Source: Urophycis tenuis (taxonomy: Eukaryota > Chordata > Actinopteri > Gadiformes > Phycidae). Taken from it: a stretch of DNA of 64,000 bases. This document shows, piece after piece, positions 55,179-64,000 of this stretch. The position numbers were made by a program, and so were the translations under genes. How positions within the stretch are numbered: the stretch's first letter is position 1; each line of letters begins with the position of its first letter. The notes under the pieces were generated by a model. That model did no database searches. It had not been told where the DNA came from and saw only the letters and a program-made list of their open reading frames with translations. The DNA lies in the NCBI GenBank assembly GCA_036785325.1, contig JAXIVH010000072.1, forward strand, positions 173,501 through 237,500, in the 5' to 3' direction.

Positions 55179-56340
55179 AAGATAAGATAAGATAAGATAT
55201 TCCTTTATTAATCCCCCTTAGGAGAAATTCACAGTGACCAGCAGTACAGGGGATAGATGTGCAGTAAGAGCCTGGCTAAGTCAATACACAATAAACAATA
55301 AACAATAAATTAGATTAAATACGAGCTCTTAAGTCAGGTCGGTGACAAGTGAGAACCTGTATGCATACTAGTGTCCTTGATAGCTGTTTATGGTGCAAAA
55401 TGCAAAGTAGATAGAAGTGCAAATATGCGGAAAGTACAAGGTGCAAGATGTGCAAATTTATACAGGTATTCCAGGTACAACATATGAATAGACCTGGAAT
55501 AACAACGGCTAGGACACAGTCCACGGTGTGTGGTGTGGTGTATGTGAATGTGAGTTCAGTCCATTCCATTTGTCTTTTGTCTGGTGGTGTTGGAGCTTCC
55601 TGAGCCTGATGGTTGGTGGGATGAGGGAGCGCCCAAGCACTTGAGGCACTTGGCTGAGTGAGCATGTGGCTGAACGTGTTCCTGAGTTGCTTCAGTTGCT
55701 TCAGTTCGGCATAGTGAGGCTGAGAGGGTAGTTCCGGGTCTCCAGCAGCTTTCCCCTCGTCCTCCTCACTGTCGCCGCCTCCACACAGTCCGGCTTCATC
55801 CCCACTGCAGAGCTCGCCGTCCTCCCCGGCTTGTACAGCTTCCTGGCACCACCGCTCCCAATGCTTCCTCCCCAGCACACGGCAGTGAAGAAGGTGACAC
55901 TGGCCACCGCAGGCTGGTAGACCATCCGTAGCAGCCTGGTGCATGCAATGAAAGATGACAGATGAACAGTGGTTATCAATGAGATGAACAGACATAGATG
56001 AAAATGGCTAGAAAACAGTCTTGGGTGTGTGGTGTGGTATACAAATCCATTATCTGGTGGTGCTGGCGCTTCCGAGACGTTGGGAGCGGCTGGTTGAGGT
56101 ATTGTAGAGCCTGATAGCCGATGGGATGAAAGAGCCCCCCAAGCGCTTTGAAGCACGTGGCTGAGTGAGCCTATGGCTGAACGTGCTCCTGAGTTGCCTC
56201 AGCTCGGCATAGAGAGGGTGAGAGGGGTTGTCCAGGATCGCCTGCAGCTTTCCCCTCATCCTCCTCTCTGTAAGCGCCTCCACACAGTCCAGCGTCATCC
56301 CCACCACGGAGCTCGCCCTTCTCACCAGCTTGTTCAGCTT
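55179..56340 (-). mobile_element. LINE 3' ends inserted in the 3' LTR, two fragments
   Basis: On the minus strand, 56050-56340 reads SSVVGMTLDCVEALTERRMR...HPLYAELRQLRSTFSHRLTQP and ends in GGSFIPSAIRLYN. The same motif recurs in degraded form at 55560-55950 (SAVGMKPDCVEAATVRRTRG). These are two consecutive copies of the C-terminal end of one LINE family. The terminal (TATCT)n tail lies at 55179. No clear target duplication was seen beyond a shared 'ctt'. Confidence 0.75.
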
Positions 56341-56591
56341 GTTTGTTTCCCTACTTAACCTCGTGTCTCCTGTCTCCCCTTTGTGAGTGGTTGCGTGTAT
56401 TTGGAATGTATTGATGTGTATTGTATTGTATGTCGTAGATGGACGTACTCTGTCTCCTGTCTACTTGACAAACGCACACACCTCGCTGTGTTCGCCTGTG
56501 CCGGTTTCGTCCGGCACTTAATTAAACTCTGTTACACCATTTACGCTGCTTGGTCTCGCTCTTGTCTCCGCTCAACCCCATAAGTGTCACA
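56341..56591 (+). repeat. 3' LTR, second part
   Basis: It continues the 3' LTR from gtttgtttccc to GTGTCACA, followed by the 'gtcca' target duplication. Confidence 0.9.
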
Positions 56592-56852
56592 GTCCAGGAT
56601 ATTATTGCCACGTGTGGGAAAGTTGATGTGTCCATGGAGTTGTGGAAACACGCTCTTGGGGTTTGCATGATTGAAATCCCCAGCCAGGATGAGGAAAGCA
56701 TCAGGGTGGGCTGTCTGCTGCTCACTGATGTGCTGGTAGAGTTCATACAGTGCCTCGCTCCTGTTGTTGTTGGAGCCAGGGGGGGTGTATATTGCTACCA
56801 GGAGTATGGCACTAAATTCCCTCGGCAGGTAGAATGGTAGAATGGCCGGCAT
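56592..56852 (-). mobile_element. Endonuclease part of the interrupted LINE
   Basis: The minus-strand frame FSAILLVAIYTPPGSNNN ... DAFLILAGDFNHANPKSVFPQ has the GDFNH block of the apurinic-endonuclease domain. It continues, in frame across the LTR insertion site, into the LINE at 52967. The 5' end is truncated near 56852. Confidence 0.85.
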
Positions 56853-57275
56853 TTAATGAAACTTGAAATCTTGAAATATATATATATATATATTATATTA
56901 CAATATATTACAGTCAAGCACCATCTCTGTGGGACTGCATGAATAAAGTGGAGTTTTTCTTCCACCAAGTCTCATTTCAAGGTTTTCTGAAAACTTGGCA
57001 GCCCTGTTTTAGACTTTAATAATAATATTTTTTTTAATGAATAATTTAATATTAATAACTGTTATAACTAATAATAACTACTTTTTGTGTATGTCTACAA
57101 CAGCACAATGTTGAACATTTTTGTGGAACCCTTGGTGTTCCTGATGTTTGTGACTCCAGTGATTCTATTCATTCTCATACCGACATCAACAGTAACCGAC
57201 AATAAGAAGAATTACTCTTTAAAGTAAAATAAGTTAATTAAGTTTACATTTTATGATTATGTACATTGTCATTTC
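56853..57275. other. No recognisable feature
   Basis: AT-rich sequence beginning with 'cttgaaatcttgaaatatata', the reverse complement of a motif at 50115-50180. Confidence 0.4.
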
Positions 57276-57277
57276 AC

Positions 57278-57331
<54 letters not shown>
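57276..57331. repeat. (AAT)n microsatellite
   Basis: About 18 AAT units. Confidence 0.95.
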
Positions 57332-57333
<2 letters not shown>

Positions 57334-58689
57334 AATTATTTCCAAACCAATATGTTGTAATCTGCATAGATAGATGATAATAGATCATACATTGACAGAT
57401 AACTTAAACCCCAGCTACAATACCTTGGATGTCAATCCACTTAACACCTGAATTACTAATCAAATACACACACAAGACAATTGACATTATAGATCCTTTT
57501 AAGGCACCTGCCTTATAAGGCAAGGGATTTTCACAAACCAAGGATGCCAGACATGAAGGCAACAATTTATTTCAGGTTGGAAAGCTTTCTTGTGTGACCA
57601 TTGTCAAAGAAGGACTATTTGTAGTCTCCTACTACGGTATGTATTTTTTTCTAGGAAAAAACATGAATTCCATGAGGTTGTGATGATTGACCTTTTCTGT
57701 TTCGACACATGTTGTCAGAGCATGCCTCTGGCATTTTAAATGTAATCTTTTTAGAAGAACCCTATTGTGTTCTGTTGTGAACATGCACAACATGCCTGTG
57801 CATATGCGAGTGTACAACAACCTGACAAGCAGTGGACAGTTAAACGACAAATTGGGGGCACATATGGAACAGATGGCAAATGAACGAAGGACAAACCAGG
57901 CTGGACAACCATTTGTGGACAAAATGTGTCTATCAAATTATTTAACTTGTAGTTAAATCATTTTTGATCATTTAAATTGAAACAGTGCAGGTTGAGTTGG
58001 CAGGTTGAAGGTTAAAGGTAGCGTGTCTGCACTCTTCTGTGCGTGCATGCCTGTGTTTGTACTGTGTCTTTTCCAGAGCACTGCGGCTTCTTATGGCATC
58101 AAGAGAGGATGAATACCGTCAGAGCACCATAACGACACAGAGCATACAGCCCGGGGTCCTGCCTTTTCTTTGAACGATGGGTGTATAGAACAAGTATTCA
58201 GAGCCTTGGTAAATAGCCATGGCTAATTAGTTAAACATCCATCAAGTCAGGTACGTCATTGAAAGCAAACCATGTACTCAAAAAAGGCCTGGCCACAGTC
58301 CATGGTGTCATGGAACCGATGAATGGAGAGCAAATAAAGGAGAACCAAGGTGGGACAATTTGACAGAGATGTTCCTCAACAAATATATAAGTAAATATAA
58401 ACACAGTAGGTACCATAGAAATGAAAGTAGAGGAACATCAAAGAATATGTAAATGGTTCAATATTATAGTAATATAAAAAAGTGGAATTGAGCTAACCCA
58501 AGGACATAACCTATTAGTCTAATATGTACAGTATACAGACATAAGTGCATTGAAAATAAAACACATCTGTTTGCAATTGAGTACCATTAAAACTCCAGTG
58601 AGCCGAAAGAGGGTCATGAATTGTAATATTATACATAAAATAATGCAATTTCTGTTCTCTTACTTCCTTTGAGTTGTGTACAGCAGTTG
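57332..58689. other. No recognisable feature
   Basis: An open frame at 57687-57956 and its antisense counterpart lack domains, and no exon-like context was found. Confidence 0.4.
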
Positions 58690-58772
58690 TATCTATATAT
58701 CTATATATGTATATGTATCTCTCTCTCTCTCTCTCCCTCTCTCTCCGCCTCTCTATACTGTATATATATATA
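58690..58772. repeat. TATC / CT / TA simple-sequence block
   Basis: Compound low-complexity sequence: TATATC, then CTCTCT, then TATATA. Confidence 0.85.
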
Positions 58773-59341
58773 CAAACATACTGAAACTTAAAATAAATAT
58801 AATCTGAAATTTAATGTTTCAGTAGGCTTTTATAATTTAAGCTCCTTTATAGTTCTCTACACATCAATGAACTCATACAGATTGCGTGCAAATGTCCAAA
58901 CCCATTCCATTGTACATTCCTAAATAATTGTTCAATTACCAGTAAAGCCGTGTTTTCATTAGGCTGCACCACAGGATGCATATCCTGGATTTGGAGTGCT
59001 GACTCATGCATGATGAATACCCATGCATTCCAATTTCAACGCCACCACTGCTCCACTCCTCCTTAGAGCAACACAAGTCATGTTGACACTGAGACAATGA
59101 ACAATACTGTGCTCCCTATCCAATATATTATGCATGAATATTTTGCATGAATCATTACTGTAGTCATTACTTTTGTCACTTACACTGTGACAAAGATATG
59201 CAAATATTCCAGCATCCAAACCCAGTGTGCAATGTTTTTACATGACACAGAAGCATAATCAACCCTCTGGGAACATACTACAGCAATACAGCAGATGGTC
59301 ATTGTTCTGCTGTCATTGTGTATTGCCAAGTGACTAAAGCC
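58773..59341. other. No recognisable feature
   Basis: Non-coding AT-rich DNA. Confidence 0.4.
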
Positions 59342-60006
59342 TAGTTTATACTTCTGCGTAAAGTGACGGACGATGGATACGGAGAGCCCTCTCCGTCGAC
59401 GGAGAGCCTGACGGAGAGCCTCTCCGTCGTCTCCGTCGGCCTGAAATATTTTTTAAGTATCCGTCACTCCGTCTACGTACAACGGAGACCGCAAGGGCTG
59501 CGATTGGTCCTCTAAACACGTCATTTACACATGAATGACTCACAATGAATCACATTCTATCGCTATCGACTTCTATCACAACGTAAACACTGGCCGCGCC
59601 ATTTATGTATATACGCTTTATACGCTATATATACGCTATATATATACGCTACATACGCTTTACTATATGGACGCATAAAGCTCCAAAATGCAAGCCGACC
59701 TACTTGAACTTGTGAAACTTAAAAGAGACGGTGGCAAATTGCAAGTTTGTGTACGGTTTTTACTTTTAAAAGCATTTCATTTATAACGTATCCCCTTTTC
59801 TATTTAATAATTGATCCCCTCTGAACTAATTTTCCCTTTTGTACTTATTTGCTTGAATGTCATGGCCAGTCTTGCGTAGCGACCCATACTGGTCAAGCCG
59901 GAAATTGCATTACGTATCCGTCACCACGACGGAGAAGTATGAGGGCTCGAGGGGTGTCCGTAGTTACGCAGACGGATGACGGATTACGCAGTCGGAGAAG
60001 TATAAT
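59342..60006. mobile_element. Putative DNA-transposon MITE
   Basis: The left end 'tttatacttctgcgt' and the right end 'gcagtcggagaagtataat' are inverted to each other. The subterminal regions on both sides are rich in GACGGA/TCCGTC words. The interior has no long ORF. The superfamily is unresolved, and target duplications were not identified. Confidence 0.6.
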
Positions 60007-60060
60007 GCGTGTTCTACTCAAATGCAAGAATATCCATGCTTATTCAGTAAAACAATTGGG

Positions 60061-60196
60061 TGGCAGTAGCTCAGTGGATCGAGTGGGTGGAGCGGGTCGT
60101 CCACTAACTGTAGGGTCGGCAGTTCAATCCCCTCGATCCCCACCTCCAAACTTTCTGCATGTCAAAGTGTCCTTGAGAAAGATACTGAACCCAGTT
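60061..60196 (+). mobile_element. tRNA-derived SINE head and body
   Basis: 'ggcagtagctcagtggatcg' (box A) and 'ggttcaatcccc'-like B-box sequence (cagttcaatcccc) are followed by 'gtccttgagaaagatactga'. The body continues into the minisatellite at 60197. Confidence 0.75.
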
Positions 60197-60537
60197 CACA
60201 GCTCTGTACCATAGGATGGGTCAAATGAACATAGCAGTCCACAGCTCTGTACCATAGGATGGGTCAAATGAACATAGCAGTCCACAGCTCTGTACCATAG
60301 GATGGGTCAAATGAACATAGCAGTCCACAGCTCTGTACCATAGGATGGGTCAAATGAACACAGCAGCCCACTGCTCCTATGTAGCATAGGATGGGTCAAA
60401 TGAACACAGCAGCCCACTGCTCCTATGTACCATAGGATGGGTCAAATTAACACAGCAGCCCACTGCTCCTATGTACCATAGGATGGGTCAAATGAACACA
60501 GCAGTCCACAGCTCTGTACCATAGGATGGGTCAAATG
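60197..60537 (+). repeat. 43-46-bp minisatellite derived from the SINE body
   Basis: About eight units of 'cacagctctgtaccatagga' plus 'tgggtcaaatgaacatagca'. The first four are 43 bp. Middle units carry 'ctgctcctatgta' instead. The array ends with the continuing SINE sequence 'tcaaatgcagaaaac', so it arose by expansion inside the SINE. Confidence 0.85.
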
Positions 60538-60671
60538 CAGAAAACAAATTTAATTCCCATATCCAAAAAATACTGAGAATGACCAAAAAAGACCTCTCTT
60601 CTCTTCTCTAATTGTAAATAAACTCTAATGCTAGCTATTTATTTGAACTCTCCCTGAAATCACCACCACTT

Positions 60672-61570
60672 AAAGTGATGGTTCAGAGTAAAATTCACCC
60701 TGAGGTAATCTCCACCAATAATCCAGCCAAATACCCCCTCAGATGCATTTTTAGCGACGGTCAATATTTACCAAGTTTAGGGGTATCAGCCGAATGGCTT
60801 AGTATTGGAGTGTCCGGTACAATGTGTATATCTCGTAAATTAACCCACTAATAATGCATGGATTGTTACCCAACTTCTGTAGTATTACATATATGATCTG
60901 TACTCACAAAACGAGGCATTTTAAAGTTTGTAAATGCACCAGGAGTTTATTTAAAAGAGCACTTTTCTGATAGCTTCAACTCTCTGTTGCTAAGGCTACC
61001 GCTGCGTCGACGTCTCTTCCGTCTTTCTGGATAAGTTCGTAAAAGTCCTCTTCAAAACTCACAAGTGTAAGGAAAAAGTTAGTGAATTCAACACTCCATC
61101 TAATTTCAAGTATTCAATTATTCCAGTTGTCAATACATTTCGATGGAGTGTTGAATTCACTAACTTTTTCCTTACACTTGTGAATTTTGAAGAGGACTTT
61201 TACGAACTTATCCGGAAAGACAGAAGAGACGTCGACGCAGCGGTAGCCTTAGCAACAGCTAGTTGAAGCTATCAGAAAAGTGCTCTTTTAAATAAACTCC
61301 TGGTGTACTTACAAACTTTAAAATGCCTTGTTTTGTGAGTACAGACCATATATGTACTACTACAGAAGTTGGGTAACAATCCATGCATTATTAGTGGGGT
61401 AATTTACGAGATATACACATTGTACCGGACACTCCAATACTAAGCCATTCGGCTGATACCCCTAAACTTGATAAATATTGACCGTCGCTAAAAATGCATC
61501 TGAGGGGGTATTTGGCTGGATTATTGGTGGAAATTACCTCAGGGTGAATTTTACTGCGAACCATCACTTT
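60672..61570. repeat. Long near-perfect inverted repeat (fold-back element)
   Basis: The left arm 60672-61100 and right arm 61142-61570 are each 429 bp and reverse-complementary with scattered mismatches. A 41-bp spacer lies between them. Termini are aaagtgatgg and its complement. It resembles fold-back/long-TIR MITEs of fish genomes. No transposase gene is present. Confidence 0.93.
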
Positions 61571-62481
61571 GTCTATTATTGCTGTCATTTTTTGTAGTAT
61601 TGTATCTTGCATCTTCACATTTTCTTTTCTTTTATTCACTTAAATCAAAATGGTTTATAAGATGATTTAACACTTTAGAATATTTGACGATCACTGAGTA
61701 AGTGATATCTTATCAATAAGAATATGTAACAGCGTGATGAGAAACCTTTTATTGGCAGAATAAATACACACTTTTTACACATATAAATGTAAAATGTAAA
61801 TGTTTGTATTTCTCCCATTTTAGATTTCTCATGAGTTTCTTTCCATGTTAAAATAATGTTTGGGATTCACCAAATTGTATCTTAATAATTATTTGTTGGC
61901 AGCTCCTAGATTTTACAAGCATTTATTTAGCACACATTAGTCTTTGTTGTTTGTGTGTTGTGGCAGCTGTTCCATGTTTCTAAATGTTTGTTCTCTTGAC
62001 CTGGATAGCTCTGCGCTAAACGCAGCGCCAATGAAGGCCAACTTCCGGCAGTTGGGCTCAATGAATCAAGATCAACTTGCCGAATTGCCCCCAAAAAGAA
62101 AGAAAGATAAAATCAATGTGGTAACAACACATTCAATTCAAAATTTTCAATGAATTGAAAATAATAACAATACAATTATAATGACATTTACATTCACAGT
62201 TAAGAATTGCTGAGATTAGGAACACATGGTTCATTCATGGTTACTCTGCATACCAAATATCACTTAGTTTGTCTTTGGCATATGTTTGTGCTACAACATT
62301 TGGTGGTAAAACATTTGTTTTTTTCACATCTTTACAATAAATCATACATACATACATACTACATACATAATGAGAACATACAAATTAGTTTGCAAACTGA
62401 GTGCAATATGCAAGGACCTATGGACCTATTATTACTACTTCTTTTTTACCATTACTATTCTAAAATGTAGTTTAGAAGAAG
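61571..62481. other. No recognisable feature
   Basis: AT-rich intergenic DNA. The short frames (for example 61944-62153) have no recognisable domain. Confidence 0.4.
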
Positions 62482-62612
62482 AAGGGCATTCAGCAGTCGC
62501 TTTTGTCCAAAGCGACTTACAATTGTGGAGTTGAACATTTGGAGGTGGGGATGGAATCCTCCGGTTAGTGGTCGACCTGCTCTATCCACTGAGCTATACC
62601 ACTATGCTGCTA
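62482..62612 (-). mobile_element. tRNA-derived SINE, antisense
   Basis: 'cgcttttgtccaaagcgact' marks the reverse-complemented SINE tail; 'ggatggaatcctccggttag' and 'ctatccactgagctatacca' give the B-box and box-A sides of the head. It is the same family as 22290-22450. Confidence 0.75.
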
Positions 62613-63234
62613 CTACACTTCTCCTCCACCCTGAAGGCTGAATGTCTGAAGCGGATAAATGCTAAATTAATTTATTAATAAATAAAGCCACAGAGAAAAG
62701 TATTTATTAAGGGAGTTGGTTGTTATGTTAGAGCCTGAAGGTTAGATAGAGATGATAAGTGTATTGTGAATCTTTAATTATGTCCCTTCCATTTGTTCTC
62801 ATTTGAAAAAAGGGCATATTTCCCTCCTCTATTGAGACCTCTGGCTTTATTCTGGCTTTATTTCAATGCATGCGCATTCAGGGGGTTTTATCATAGGTGC
62901 TGCCATGTCGTGGGGCTTGTCCTACTCCATTAACACATTCAAATCGATATTATAAATCAGAAAAAGAAGCAATCTGGTTTCATTGCTTTTTAGACTATTG
63001 TGTACATAATAAACAATTCATATTTTTAAGAACAATTGTTGACCGCAAAGCACTCGGTACACTGTGTAGTGCTGGTTAAATTTGTTGACACAGAACAAAC
63101 TGCGTTGTCTCACTCGGGTGGTGATTGACACTTCTGTTAGACAGAGCATGAGCATGCCAATGAGCTTAAGATGTATGCTACATTCAAAGGTCATCGCTGT
63201 CAACATTATATATTAGTAAAACCCACTCCCTCCC

Positions 63235-63236
<2 letters not shown>
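62613..63236. other. Upstream region of the second gene
   Basis: No coding feature. Mixed AT-rich sequence. Confidence 0.4.

Positions 63237-63281
<45 letters not shown>
63237..63281. repeat. (CA)n microsatellite
   Basis: About 22 CA units, roughly 140 bases upstream of the second gene's TATA box. Confidence 0.95.
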
Positions 63282-63284
<3 letters not shown>

Positions 63285-63420
63285 TACACCACACACTCTG
63301 CATTGTAGGTAAAAGGAGGGTTTGATGAGTGAGAATAAGGCCACGTTTGTAGACACACACATCCAGCAATATGCATATTCACGTAAATGAGAAAATGAAA
63401 GCCCCACCTCAACCGACAGG

Positions 63421-63428
63421 TTATAAAG
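63421..63428 (+). promoter_or_regulatory. TATA box of the second gene
   Basis: ttataaag lies 58 bases before the likely start codon at 63479, the same spacing class as the mucin promoter (59 bases from TATA to the first ATG). The predicted transcription start is about 63450. Confidence 0.65.
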
Positions 63429-63478
63429 ACACCTGTTTCTCAGGTATGTCTCATAGTAGATCCGTCCTCACGAAAGCC

Positions 63479-63557
63479 ATGGGGACTAAACAACCTATTT
63501 CCACAATAGGGCTGCCGTTGTTGCTGCTGCTTTTTACCTCGGTCCTGGCTCAAGCAG
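63479..63557 (+). CDS. First exon (signal peptide) of a second secreted protein, probably a paralogous mucin; partial
   Basis: ATGG in good Kozak context opens a 26-residue secretory signal: MGTKQPI, then a hydrophobic GLPLLLLLFTSVLA core, then QAG split by a donor (g|gttagtg) in phase 1. The coding length (79 nt) and phase match exon 1 of the upstream mucin counted from its first ATG. Orientation and TATA-driven layout also match. An in-frame ATG at 63446 would lengthen the N-terminus, but it lies at or before the predicted transcription start. The remaining exons are beyond the window, so the mucin assignment is inference from position and exon design. Confidence 0.65.
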
Positions 63558-64000
63558 GTTAGTGAATGTTTTTCTATTTAAAAATACACTATATAGAAAA
63601 AAAACACATTTGCATTTGTATTGTATTTCTATTCATTTACACTCATGCAGATATGTTACATTTGACCATTTGTGTAAAGATAAGCTATATTTATTGGGGT
63701 TAAGATGTCCCTTAAGGTTAGTTTAGAATAGATTAACATTATTGGTACAAGTTACAAGTTAACATTCAGTGCAGATCTGTTGCTAAATGTGCTTTCTTTC
63801 ATTCTTTCTTTCTCTTAATGTTGTTTTTGTTGGATTTTTTTTTAATGTGTCATAATAATGTAACCTGTTCTTCCCAGTCTGATTCAAGTTTTCTTACCAT
63901 TATCAGTGCTAGCGTTCAGCTAGCACACTTGTTATTCCCACTATTTAGTGGGCTAGCTTTTAGCTAGCACACCATTGTTATTTCCACTATTTCTTTTTTT
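63558..64000 (+). other. Intron 1 of the second gene (partial)
   Basis: AT-rich intronic sequence with two copies of a 'tagctagcacac' motif near 63918 and 63960. No further exon is recognised before the window ends. Confidence 0.5.

Larger units (their letters stand above)
52968..56591 (+). mobile_element. Ty3-like LTR retrotransposon, gag-only, with nested insertion
   Basis: The 5' LTR is 52968-53355. The 3' LTR is 55037-55178 plus 56341-56591. Both begin TGTCACGCC and end GTGTCACA. The 5-bp flanks 'gtcca' at 52963-52967 and 56592-56596 are a target duplication, and removing the insert restores the host LINE. A purine run just before 55037 serves as polypurine tract. The interior has a gag-like ORF but no protease, RT or integrase, so it is non-autonomous. 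Differences between the LTRs are few (about seven small ones seen), implying fairly recent insertion. Confidence 0.92.

Noticed and set aside
50115..56880. Inverted 'cttgaaatcttgaaat' plus (TA)n at both sides of the nested LINE block as a transposon boundary
   Set aside because: The motifs are short and low-complexity, and the LINE and LTR boundaries are explained without them.
57687..57956. Possible small gene between the mucin genes
   Set aside because: No domain, promoter or splice signals, and open frames of this size are expected by chance in AT-rich intergenic DNA.
61391..61639. 82-codon antisense frame
   Set aside because: It lies within the right arm of the long inverted repeat and its flank, and has no coding signature.

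Overview
The window is vertebrate nuclear DNA, most likely from a ray-finned (teleost) fish. It has GT-AG introns, long dinucleotide and tetranucleotide microsatellites, tRNA-derived SINEs ending in the fish-type 'gtcgctttggacaaaagc' tail, several L2/CR1/Rex-type LINE fragments, hAT elements and a Ty3-like LTR element. There are no bacterial-style operons, rRNA, tRNA or CRISPR features.

The only complete host gene is a very large secreted gel-forming mucin on the + strand, from 16415 (or 16433) to 48818. I traced 48 coding exons by eye. All splice phases join without a break, giving 15,867 coding bases, or 5,288 residues plus stop. The order is signal peptide, VWF-type D1, D2, D'-D3, a short Cys-rich cassette, one uninterrupted 9.44-kb exon (31295-40738) with 18 CysD (WxxW) domains separated by Thr/Pro-rich mucin segments, D4 with a GDPH cleavage site, C-type (VWC) Cys-rich modules and a C-terminal cystine knot. 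The architecture is that of the MUC2/MUC5AC/MUC5B family. The many CysD domains point towards the MUC5 type, but orthology is not settled. The central exon holds a higher-order repeat: a three-CysD block of about 1461 bp present four times, almost identical even at synonymous sites.

At 63479-63557 lies the signal-peptide exon of a second gene in the same orientation, behind its own TATA box. Its 79-nt, phase-1 coding length equals that of mucin exon 1, so the window probably covers part of a tandem secreted-mucin cluster. The rest of the second gene is beyond the right edge.

The left flank (1-16300) and the region between the genes (49040-63400) carry no recognisable host gene. They are filled with mobile-element debris: hAT remnants at the left edge; two same-family LINE fragments around an antisense L2-type LINE (4.05-9.94 kb); an RT/endonuclease LINE cut by a 746-bp hAT element with an 8-bp target duplication (11.6-13.4 kb); a nested stack at 50.8-56.9 kb (LINE interrupted by a gag-only LTR element with 5-bp target duplications, whose 3' LTR is itself interrupted by LINE 3' ends); a MITE at 59.3-60.0 kb; a SINE-derived minisatellite at 60.2-60.5 kb; and an 899-bp near-perfect inverted repeat at 60.67-61.57 kb. 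Mucin introns also hold SINEs, an antisense LINE, a hAT MITE and many microsatellites, several directly beside splice sites.

All coordinates were worked out by hand. Exon boundaries rest on splice consensus, phase and domain continuity, not on transcripts.
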